From the NCBI GenBank assembly GCA_963556195.1, contig OY744525.1, forward strand, positions 53,840,446-53,904,445: a stretch of DNA of 64,000 nucleotides. The letters are read 5' to 3'. Under the pieces are notes generated by a model that searched no databases, had not been told where the DNA came from, and saw only the letters and a list, made by a program, of their open reading frames with translations. Below are positions 9,790 through 18,819 of this stretch, piece after piece (positions within the stretch are counted from its first letter, which is position 1; every line of letters begins with the position of its first letter). The DNA comes from Sepiola atlantica (Eukaryota > Mollusca > Cephalopoda > Sepiida > Sepiolidae). The position numbers were made by a program, and so were the translations under genes.

Positions 9790-12700
9790 ATTTATTAGTA
9801 GTAGGCCTCCGTCGATCAGAGTCGACTATAGCCTTGTTGTCCCGCTTATGGCTGAAGAAACCAATGTGAGAGCGTCAGTCTTAGTTGCAAAGATCACAAA
9901 CATGTGTGGTCTCTGGACTGTTGGAATTGATGCTCTCCTTTCTGCGTATGCGCTTTATTGGAGCAACGTCTATCAGCTTCTTCTCCCCTGCTTTCAGATG
10001 TTGGTTCAGGGTTCTTTTTCATCTTGAGCGGTCATCTGCAATGCTCTCCTAATACCTGATGTTGATGTCGATTGCCTTCTTGTCTTGCTTCACAACATCT
10101 TTGTATCAGAGTTAAAGGTGGCCAGTGGACCTCCTTCCAAATGCCAGCTCTCCATACAGAATGTCCTTTGGAATGTGTTCATCCTCCATGCTATGGGCAT
10201 GGCCCAACCAGCGTAGTCTATGTTGTCTGATGAGGATGAACATGGTGAGAAGGTTTGTGTGGGATAAGACCTCTCTATTGGACACCTTAGGATGTGGCAG
10301 AGGCTTTGCAAGTGGAAGGTGTTGAGTCGCCGCTCTTGTCTGGCGTAGGTGCTCCATGACTCGCTACCATACAGCATTATTCTAATGACACAGGCATTGT
10401 ACACTGCCATCTTAGTCTTCACTGTAAGCTTGGGGTTCTTCCACACTCTGGATGTGAGGCAGGCAAATGTTGTAACTGCTTTCTTGATCCTCTTGTCAAT
10501 TTCAGTGTCACGGTAGATGATGTCGGTTATGGTGGAGCCAAGGTACGTGAACTAGTGAACGACATTAAATTCATAATCATCGTGACGGCAGGTGGTATCT
10601 CGGTGTCTTGTCTCAGGCCCTTTGACTTATTCAGGCTGATGGTCAGTGAGATGCGGTCCAACAGTGCCTGCAGTTCCTGCTGGGTGTGTGTCGCAACTGC
10701 TACATCATCAGCAAACAGCATGTCTCTGATGAGAACTTCACATACTTTTGTTTTGGTAAGATTGAATAGCCTGCTGTCTGATCTGGTATGCAAAGCCAAA
10801 AGCGTGCTTCAGGAGCACAGCAAAAAAAGATCCCGAAGAGTGTTGGAGCAATGACACACCCTTGCTTGACTCCACTGCAGATACTGAAGGAGTTAGTTGG
10901 AATAGCTCCTGCAGAACTGGACTATCCCTTTCATGTTGGTGTGAAAAGGCTCTATTATGCACTGCAGCTTCGGTGAACAGCCAATCTTCAGGAGGATCTT
11001 GAACAGGCCGTCTCTGCTGACATGGTCAAACGCCTTGGTAAGATCTATGAAGGCGATGTGCTGGAGCATCTGCTGTTTCCTGCATTTCTCCTGGAGTTGG
11101 TAGAGGGAGAAGACCATGTCTACCATTGATTTTCCGCTTGAAACCCGCACTGTGATTCAGGGTAGATACGTTATGCCAGCTTCTACAGGCGAATCAAGAT
11201 GACCCGAGCAAAGACTTTGCCGACCATGCTGAGGAGAGGCATGCCTCTGTAGTTATTACAGTCACCCTTGTTCTTGTAGAGGGCAATGATGTTCACGTCC
11301 ATCATGTCCTGTGGTATGACTCCCTCTTGCCAACACTGACAGAGAACTTTGTGCAGCGGAAACAGAAGAGTAGTCTTGCAGTGCTTGATCAAGTCTGGTG
11401 GAATCCCATCACTACCTGGGGCCTTACCTGAAACCAAGCTGTCAATGACCTATTTCAGCTCCTCTACAGTAGGCTCTGCATCCAGCTCCTTCATGGTTGG
11501 TACATGCTCAATGGCGTAAAGAACTGAGAGAGACACAGTGTTCTGTCTGGAGTAGAAGTCAGAGTAGTGTTTCACCCATCTCTCCATCTGCTGAGCCTTG
11601 CCTATAATCACTTCCCCAGTAGAGTATCTGAGGGAGTCGTCTTGCTCTGGACTGATCCAAGTGCCTTCCTGATGCCATCATAAATCCTTCTGATGTTGCC
11701 GGTATTGGCGGCTGTCTGGATTTTTTCGTTGAGCTCTGTCCAGTACTCGTTGGCAAAGCGCTTGGTAGTCTGTTGAGCCTTGTTCCTGGCAGTCCTGCAA
11801 GTTTCTCTCATGGTGCGCTTGACTTCTATGGCGGGATCATCTCGGTGGACTTGGCCTCTAACCAGTCAGAAGTCTTGGAGGTCTTCTTCCCAAAGGTGGA
11901 CAGGGCATCCCGCAACGTTTCCCATTTCTCCGCAGTAGAATCTCCAGACTTCAAGAACCGCAGCTCACTCTTAAAGGTTTCTGCAAACTTTTCCACAAGT
12001 TCTAGTTGAGACATCTTGCTAACATCTATGCAAAGGTTCCTCTGCTTCTTGGAGTTGTGGAATCCCTTCGGTTGTAGCCTGATCTTGCAGCAGACCAAGG
12101 AGTGATCTGTGTCATAGTCTGCACTGTGGTAGGAGCGTGTGTGGAGAACACTCTTGATAGCAGTGCGTCTGACCAAGATGAGATCCAGCTGATGCCAGTG
12201 CTTTGAGCGTGTCGCCAAGAAACCTTGTGTTGAAGCTTAGTCCTGAAGTAGGAGTTGTCGATGCACAGTTTGTTGTATGTGCAAAGCTCCAGCATTCGTT
12301 AGCCGTTCTCATTCATTCTGCTCACCCCAAACTGTCCCAGGCAAGAAGGCCAAGAATCATGATCTGCGCATTAAAGTTGTTCATTGCTGGGGATGCTGCT
12401 GGTGGTGGATGCATCTGTTGTGAAGGATAGTGTTGGGGCATAAGCATTACTGAGCCTTTGGTGGTGTTGAGGCGAAGATTGAGGAGTCGTTCTATACCAT
12501 TGCTGCCTGGTTCTATCATATGCAGCATGTTGTTCCTTACTGCAGAGCCAACTCCATGCTCCCTTGGCTCATAAAAGCCCTTCCCATGCCAATAGAAAGT
12601 TTAGTCCTTCTCCTTCAGTGTGACAAAGTCTACGATGCGTGTTTCCTGAAGGGTGACAATGTCCATATTCAGTCTCTTGAGCTCGTTGTTTATGACAGCT

Positions 12701-12840
12701 GTTTTCCTAGAGTCGCTAGTGCCCTGAAGATTTTCAGAAAAGCCAGTCATCATTGTCCGAACATTCCAACATCCCAGTTTCAAAGCTGACTTCCTATGTT
12801 GTTTTATTTTATTGTCTGGTGCGACGTTTACAGTCTGCAT
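9790..12840 (-). pseudogene. Near full-length LINE with APE endonuclease and RT (frameshifted)
   Basis: Reading from 12840 downwards, LGCWNVRTM and NMDIVTLQETRI mark the start of an APE endonuclease. RNNMLHMIEPGSNGIERLL, ELCTYNKLCIDNSYF, KHWHQLDLILVRR and YHSADYDTDHSLVCC complete it, including the C-terminal Asp-His catalytic pair. RT follows: GKAPGSDGIPPDLIKHC (about 11430), NIIALYKNKGDCNNYRGM, IAFIDLTKAFDHVSRDG (about 11050) and the active-site MLFADDVAVATHTQ (about 10720). The thumb region contains MAVYNACVIRIMLYGSESW (about 10410). A C-terminal C2H2 finger VCDLC...RSHIGFFSHKRDN lies near 9870. The frames shift several times and stops interrupt them, so the element is dead. It is of the RTE-like or CFDP2-like class and lies in sense with the host MDH-like gene, in its intron. 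Confidence 0.9.
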
Positions 12841-13450
12841 GTCGGATGTCTCCTAATCCCCATACACTCAATATCGAAGGCAGACTGTAGTGGGACATCA
12901 CCCAATTGGCTAATTTGTTGGGTGAGTGTTGTTGGATGCTATCCAGAATGGTATGATATAGAGGACAGGCTGTTGCCCATGCAAAGCGTCCCCCCTCTTC
13001 ACGTCACTGATGGATCCAAAGTAACAGAAAGGTTGTTACAGTTTAGCATCAACACCATCGCAGGAGCTGGTAGAACGAAGTTGTAGGCAACATCAAACTG
13101 CTTTAGGGCCTCCACTCCGGATTTTTCTTCAAGGTTTTTTCTTGAAGCCTTTCCCCATGGGTAGGTATTCCACAAAGCAGTGGAGGTTTGAAATCAGGGT
13201 TTACCTTCCCCTAGGTGGACTGCCGTCCAGGTCTGACAAGCTCCACTTACTCAAAGCAACTGGTTATGGCACCAGTGACCCGGCTTCACCCGTTATCCTG
13301 TCAGTAGCAATAGGTCTGCTGAGAGTATATCTAAGCCCTGCGAGCAGCCCAGGAGCTGGACTTAGTGTCAGAGGCTGTTTGCGACGCACGCCATTTGAGA
13401 ACATTTTAGAGACTCTTCACTTGGAATTCAATAACATCACCAAGTAATTT
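12841..13450 (-). mobile_element. Probable 5' region of the LINE
   Basis: This stretch continues directly upstream of the endonuclease start, has higher GC than the surrounding intron, and stops abruptly at about 13450 where AT-rich DNA resumes. GACACTCTTCACTTGGAATTCAAT recurs at about 13409 and 13526, a roughly 117-bp direct repeat near the boundary. Assignment to the LINE rests on position and composition only. Confidence 0.4.
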
Positions 13451-13699
13451 GCGTTTAAGAGTGTCGTTGACAGAAAAAAACAACAACAAAAGTATATAAA
13501 AAAGCGTTCAGTAAAAGATCGACACTCTTCACTTGGAATTCAATCACATCACCAATTTGTCTATATTGAGCGATCCACTGACAAGCGATATGAAAAATAA
13601 ATATGTATTTCTTTCCTTTTTTTTCTCCTTTTCTTTGTTTTTTTTTAAACGAAAACGCTTTCCAAACAAGTAACTTTCCCGTTGGAAACACTTTCTCTC

Positions 13700-13840
13700 T
13701 ATTGATATACAAAATAATTTGAGATTTATTTATTATGGAATTTTTGATTGTTGGTTTAAGATCCTTATATAGAATTTTGGTGTTACGAGGTTGCCGAAAG
13801 TAAACCCAAGGTCCACTTTCTACTCTCTACGATCACGTTA
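13700..13840 (-). mobile_element. Fragment of CR1-like LINE 3' region
   Basis: GAAAGTAAACCCAAGGTCCA followed by CTTTCTAC matches, in the same order, the LINE 3' parts at 22730-22770 and 27717-27760. Confidence 0.55.
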
Positions 13841-13957
13841 GATAGTCATTTTTTACAAATGAACACATGAATGCAAGTCGAACTCGATGAAAACCGAAGC
13901 TGAACAAAGAAGTTATCCGTCTCAAAAAGAAAAAGTTTTCACAGTTGATGCACGTAC

Positions 13958-14056
13958 CTGGTCCTTTCCAAAAATATCTCCTTTGGCCAAACGGATGAGC
14001 AAAGAATAAGCAACCTGACTAGCAGCTCCAGTCACCAATACTTTGATAGGACAAGG
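13958..14056 (-). CDS. MDH1: Cytosolic malate dehydrogenase-like exon 2 (nucleotide-binding motif)
   Basis: The 99-bp exon encodes 33 residues, [20 protein letters not shown] then [13 protein letters not shown]. It matches the beta-alpha-beta NAD-binding start of cytosolic MDH (human EPIRVLVTGAAGQIAYSLL, FGKDQ). The intron positions are the same as in human MDH1, whose first exon codes only the initiator and one more residue. The third conserved glycine-position residue is Ser here (GAAS instead of GAAG). Splice sites TTTTTCAG and CAG/GTACGT are good, with phase 0 at both ends. The tiny first exon was not found; it should lie above 14060. Confidence 0.9.
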
Positions 14057-14137
14057 CTGAAAAATAAAAAATAATTTTGAGCTAGCATTCAAATGTATAT
14101 AGATGTGTGAGATAACATTACACTTCTGATGAAGGGA

Positions 14138-14205
14138 TTTTTTTTTTTGTTAATGGAAATCGCCCCAGACAGGACATAAAGTCACTTGATGTAAGGAGCT
14201 ACAAA
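14138..14205 (-). mobile_element. CR1-like LINE 3' tail, short copy
   Basis: A poly(T) run followed by TAATGGAAATCGCCCCAGAC and TGTAAGGAGCTAC is the reverse of the 3' tail seen at 22545-22610 and 27880-27925. Confidence 0.65.
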
Positions 14206-14507
14206 AAAAAATAAATGAAAATAATACTTCAAGATCAAAAACTAATAATATTGAATTTATTTCCATTTTTTATTTACGAATTCACGGTAAGTTTACAAAA
14301 TTATGGTACGATTAAACATAAAAAAATACATCTGATATGTTTATTTCGATCGATTATAATATATTTTGTTCAGATTTCATAAAATGAACAAAAAATATTT
14401 CCCCTTATATATTTTACGAAAACAGCATTTTAAACATAAATTCATCCAATAGGGAATAAATATCGAAAATTTCGTGAAAATCTGAACATTAGCTGATTTT
14501 TGCTAGA

Positions 14508-14700
14508 TTTATTGAACACACTGATACTGTTTATCTTCCTCCCACAAGGTAAGATGTGACACAAGGTCGGGAAAGTGGGAAAGAACCAGCACTCGAGAAT
14601 TTGAGCACTCTGGCCATTTAAAAATTGACGGACAACCGATAGACCGGCGTAAATCTAGACCCAAAGGCCCGGACAATACCGGTTTATTGAACACACTGAT
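14508..14700 (-). mobile_element. 5'-truncated U2-headed SINE with 18-bp target duplication
   Basis: The 157-bp insert (14526-14682) is flanked by perfect copies of TTTATTGAACACACTGAT (14508-14525 and 14683-14700). Read on the minus strand it contains CAGAGTGCTCAAATTCTCG, CTTTCCCGACCTTGTGTCAC and ends GTGGGAGGAAGATAAACAGT, which is the 3' part of the U2-headed SINE. There is no poly(A). The long perfect duplication and 5' truncation are hallmarks of LINE-driven target-primed reverse transcription. Confidence 0.92.
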
Positions 14701-14979
14701 GTTAGCACGTAAAATTGGTCAACACATAGGAACGTTGTTTTAAGGCGTTGATAATGTAAACATTTTCATTATTTTTGTATGCTGACAATTCTTTTTAAAA
14801 ACATTAGCAGTTTATTTTAAGTTTCTTCTTTTGTAATGGTACACAAGTTATGATGATAATATTAACCTATATTGAAGTTATATTGTGTTTTATATGGGGG
14901 GGGTATAAATTCTATGGTGTGCTTTGGAGGTCCCTATTGTACGTACGCTTATTTAGTTAAAGGCAGACCGATTTCATGA

Positions 14980-15345
14980 GTTTATGTGTGTGTGTGTGTG
15001 TGTGTTACATTGTTAAGTCCACGTGTGTGCAGCTGTTGCAATGTTGGATTTTGGTGTCACCTTGTCGATGCCTTGTTTGCGTCCCAAAAGAGATGTTTTG
15101 GGATTAAACGGAGCGCCATGGAAGAGTCAGGTAGCTGTGCCGTTTCGTGGGTAAAAGAGGAAGAGAGTAGTGAGCGCTGTCTTTTATAACCTCCAGGGCC
15201 TATTTCAGTTCATATCAGAGATTGGGCAAATCAGAAACGAAGTTAAATGTTTACGCCAATCAGTGCTCAGCTTAGAAGTCAAGCTGATATTCAAAACATC
15301 GTTAATGGCGGCTTGCTGCTGCTGCTGCTGCTGCTGTTGTTGTTT
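14980..15345. repeat. (TG)n and (CTG)n simple repeats
   Basis: A short TG run lies at about 14984-15006 and an uninterrupted CTG/TTG trinucleotide run at 15315-15343. No credible gene lies between them. Confidence 0.9.
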
Positions 15346-15417
15346 GTAGCTGCTACTTCTACAGTACCACTGTCACTTTCGTCTCAATAGAAGAAACGCA
15401 GTATTCTCTCTGTGTGT

Positions 15418-15578
15418 TTCTGCTCTGTGAAACAGCCTGCCAGAGGAGGTTGTGACGATGACTACCATATCCAGGTTTAGAGTGGCCTAGGACAAACATT
15501 CAGACTCTATGTGGATTTAAATATCTTCTACCTGTCTCTTTACATGGCTTGTTGCACTTTGATAATGAATTTAATTTG
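15418..15578 (+). pseudogene. LINE 3' end, CR1/L2-like (second copy)
   Basis: NSLPEEVVTMTTISRFRVA, stop, DKHSD matches the C-terminus of the copy at 6737-6893, and it ends in the same TTTGATTTGATTTTG simple tail. Confidence 0.7.
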
Positions 15579-15729
15579 ATTTGATTTTGAAATGTATTAC
15601 ACCTTTTTTCTAAATTCATATTAGCGGTCCGACAAATAAAATGGATCTGACAGGATTCGGACAATGCACACAGAGTTGTTAATTCATGCAGATATCCACT
15701 TCACCACTACCACCTCCCATTTTCCATTT

Positions 15730-15730
<1 letters not shown>

Positions 15731-15761
<31 letters not shown>
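15731..15761. repeat. (ATC)n microsatellite
   Basis: About ten perfect ATC units. Confidence 0.95.
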
Positions 15762-15764
15762 GGT

Positions 15765-16135
15765 CTTTTTATTTCACTCCTGGTGGAGGAACCCCTCTCT
15801 GGTTTCTTTCCACCTTGTTTTATCCCTGGCTAGGCGTGGCCAAGTAGGACCTAGTTGACTATCGAGGTTGTCTCTCCACCGTGTTATTGACTTTCCTATA
15901 GGTCTTTTCTATTGCCTCGGGGTCCATTGTGTCGCTCTATATGTCTACCTGCTGTCTGTACATCTCGAAAGGTGACCTGCCCATTCCTATGGTAGTGATG
16001 ATGTCATTTACTCCAGTTTGCTGTCTGATCCAGGTGTTTCTTTTTCTATCATGTAAACTGATGCCAAGCATAATGCGCTCCATTTTGTACTGTGCCACTC
16101 TTAGCTTTTCCGTCGCTGCATTCTTTCAAACATAA
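15765..16135 (-). pseudogene. RTE-type LINE C-terminal fragment
   Basis: On the minus strand the frames give LRVAQYKMERIMLGISLHDR, NTWIRQQTGVNDIITTI, TQWTPR and LDSQLGPTWPRLARDKTRW. This is the standard C-terminal region of RTE-like LINE RTs (KMERIMLGI, WIRQ.TGV, W.RLA.DR). Frameshifts break it. Confidence 0.8.
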
Positions 16136-16393
16136 CTCAATTGATTTTCAATTAATAATATCTATTTCTTTCTTGGTAATAATTATTCGTTTTGCTTTTT
16201 CTCTTTCTCTCCCTCCTTCTACCACTACTTCTTTTATAAATCGACCATAATTGCATCATGATGTCATAAAGAATCTCCCCCACCTCTTTCGCTGTTTTAA
16301 TGGATGACGCCATTTTATGATATCATACATAAAGAATCTCTGACGTCATCCAGTTTTATAAGTATATATATATTGCAAACAGTCTCTTGTAAA
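16136..16393. other. Unassigned; short internal duplication
   Basis: ATGATGTCATAAAGAATCTC and GATATCATACATAAAGAATC form an imperfect local duplication about 60 bp apart. Nothing else was recognised. Confidence 0.4.
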
Positions 16394-17218
16394 ATCTCTC
16401 TTGGTCTTTTGGCTGGGATTACTGCCTGGGGCGCCCCTACCGGGGAATGCTGACAGGGCTGCCCAGGCAATTTTTAATGGCCAGAGTGTTCACCTTCTCG
16501 GGCGCTGGCTTTTCAAATCCTACTTTCCGACCTTGTGTCACATATTCCTATTGTGGGTAGGAGTTGAATAACTCTCTTGGCCTTTTGGCTGGGATCACAG
16601 TGTAGTATCTGTGCCGATGGATACTGCACCCTATAGACCAGTGTCATCTTGGCCTTCGGGTCTTGATTCTGCCGGCTGTGCAGTTCTAGGAGGTCCACTC
16701 TCCCAGGCTTTGCCTCCCCTCTTTGGGGAGGAGTAAGTTTATAGCATACTGCCTGAGGCGCCCCTACCGGGGAATTCCAACGAGGCTGCCCAGGAATTTT
16801 TTGTAGGCCAGAGTGCTTAAATTCTCGGGCGCTGGCTTTTCAAATCCCAGTTTCCAACCTTGTGTCACATCTTACCTTGTGGGAGGAAGATAAATAAAAT
16901 CTCTCTTGGCCTTTTGGCTGAGATCAAAGTGTAGTATCTGTTCCGATAGATGCTCACTCTGTAGACCGGTACTGTCTTGGCCTTTGGGTCTTGATTCCGC
17001 CGGTCTGAGGTACTGTCTTGTGCAGTTCTAGGACGTCCACTCTCCCAGGCTTTGCCTTCTCACCCTTTGAGAAGGGGCTAGTTTATTGCTAATCGCCTGA
17101 GTCGCCCCTACCGAAGAATGCTGACGGGGCTGCCCAGGCATTTTTCTAGGTCAGAGTGCTAATCTTCTCAGGCGCTGGCTTTTCAATCCCACTTTCCGAC
17201 CTTGTGGGAGGGAGAAAA
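16394..17218 (+). mobile_element. Head-to-tail trimer of U2-snRNA-headed SINE
   Basis: Three units begin with CTCTCTTGGCCTTTTGGCTG-like heads at about 16396, 16572 and 16895. Units two and three continue AGATCAAAGTGTAGTATCTG TTC, which is the 5' end of U2 snRNA including the branch-point-recognition GTAGTA. The body follows: GACCGGTACTGTCTTGGCC, GTCCACTCTCCCAGGCTTTG, CGCCCCTACCGG, GGGCTGCCCAGGCA, GCGCTGGCTTTTCAA and CCGACCTTGTG. The tail is GGGAGG(A)AGATAAA. A full unit is about 320-340 bp. The first unit has lost its middle. No U2 Sm site or 3' half is present, so this is not a U2 gene. Confidence 0.88.
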
Positions 17219-17869
17219 TAAAAATAAAAAATTTAAATTAAATTTTAAAAATTGAGCTTCACTATTAATATCAGTCTATCTGTTTTTTTATCTTAAAAAA
17301 TGAGACAATATTTTCATAAAAATATATAAAATGTTTTAAGGGTTTTCTTTGTTAAATATTTTTTTCTAATATTCATTTTATCCATAAACAAATAATAATA
17401 AAAAAAAACGAGTTAATAAATATAAATAATTAATATTTTTTTATATTTTTACTTAATTAAGAATGAAAAAAAAAAAAAAGTTAAAATAAAAATTTAAAAA
17501 TCCTTACCATATTGTTGGTTGAAGTTGACAATAAAATATTATTTTTTTTAATATCTTTTTTAGACTAATATCAGAATGACAATTCTTGGTAGATGTAAAT
17601 GAAGCTGATTATTCAAGTGAGAAAAAGAAAAGAGATTATTGCTGATGCATGTTGGGAATCCACCTTTGCATGGAGAAGTCATCACCACTATCAAAGAGAA
17701 CCCGCCCAACTAGAGGTGGAAAAGAATAAGGCTATTAAGAGCTCTAGTGTCCTTCATACAGTCTCTTTTTGATTCTGCAGCCAGAAGCATCAAAGGCCGG
17801 TACTACCCACTAGGCAATTGCCTAGGATGCAAACATCCGGAAACGCCACAAATTCAGAACAAACTTAGA
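17219..17869. other. AT-rich, then unassigned
   Basis: 17219-17560 is A/T-rich low complexity. 17560-17869 has average composition but no recognised feature. Confidence 0.4.
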
Positions 17870-17975
17870 TAATATGTTTCAAAATCTTTAAAATGAGGAT
17901 TGATAATTTGTATTATTCGAAAGAGTATTCTAATCTTGGTTGTTATATTCACGTTTCATCCTTCATCAGGTGAAC
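17870..17975 (-). mobile_element. tRNA-SINE 3' fragment
   Basis: AAATGAGGATTGATAATTTG, TATTATTCGAAAGAGTATTC and CTTCATCAGGTG correspond in reverse to the 3' part of the tRNA-headed SINE (GAAGAAGGTC..., GAATAATAC, CCTCATCT). The copy is degraded. Confidence 0.5.
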
Positions 17976-18034
17976 CTTTTCAAACTTGGGAACTTAATAG
18001 TTGAACAAGGACTCCCAAGAGAGGTATTTATTTA

Positions 18035-18413
18035 CCTCCTCTCCAGGAGGTTAGGCACAAGGCCAGTTTTATCTTACTCCCACAAGGTAAGATGTGACCC
18101 ACGGTCGGGTCGGGAAAGTGGGACTTAAAAAGCCAGCGCCTGAGAAGGTGAGCACTCTGGCCTACAAAAAATGCCTGGGTAGCCCCGTCGGCATTTCCCG
18201 GTAGGGGCGCATCAGGCAGTAAGCAATAAACTTACTCCTCCCCAAAGAGGGGAGGCAAAGCCTGGGAGGGTGAACCTCCTAGAACTACACAGGACAAACC
18301 CATAGACCGGAGGAATCAAGCCCCGAAGGCCAAGACGATACCGGTCTATGGGGTGCAGTATCCATTGGAACAGATACTACACTTTGATCTTGGCCAAAAG
18401 GCCACAACGTTTA
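18035..18413 (-). mobile_element. U2-headed SINE, full-length copy
   Basis: From 18413 downwards the minus strand reads GTGGCCTTTTGGCCAAGATC then AAAGTGTAGTATCTGTTCCA, the U2-like head. The standard body (GATACTGCACCCCATAGACC, CCTCCCAGGCTTTGCCTCCC, GGGGCTACCCAGGCA in reverse order of coordinates) and the 3' end GTGCCTAACCTCCTGGAGAG follow. Flanking duplications were not clear. Confidence 0.88.
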
Positions 18414-18819
18414 GCCCAAAATAATTCGACCCTGGAATTATTCTGTTGTCACTTCTGCTTTTTACGAAAAATAAAAGTCTATCCAAAAATACTGCTGCAC
18501 TTTGTCTTTCTCTTCCGTTCACTTTCTCCGACCAACGCATCTGCCAAAATCACGTTTGTCGTTTTCTTTATCGCGGCGGCATCTCACTTATGCTAATGAG
18601 CCGTGCACGACATAAGCCGCCCGCTGCCGTTTACTTTCGAAAATTAAATTAAATTTCTCGTAAGCAGGAGTTTCTGGGTTCACGGCGGCAGCTCACCTCT
18701 GCACAAGCAGCAAATCAAATGTCGTCTCTTTGATTGACGCAGATGAGAGTTTTTGTTCACAGCAGTCGGCTGCTCCTCCTGCTCTCCGCTACATGACAAC
18801 TGAAGCATGCTTGTTTTAT
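18414..18819. other. Relatively GC-rich unassigned stretch
   Basis: CpG-containing sequence (GCGGCGGC, CGGCGGCAGC, GCCGCCCGCTGCCG) stands out from the AT-rich surroundings. It could be a promoter or first exon for the minus-strand MDH-like gene: a CAGAG/GTGAGC donor-like site lies near 18693 on the minus strand. It cannot be linked to the 14056 exon by sequence alone. Confidence 0.3.

Noticed and set aside
16394..17218. Functional U2 snRNA genes
   Set aside because: Only the first 40 or so bases match U2; the Sm site and 3' stem-loops are missing, and copies carry SINE bodies and target duplications.
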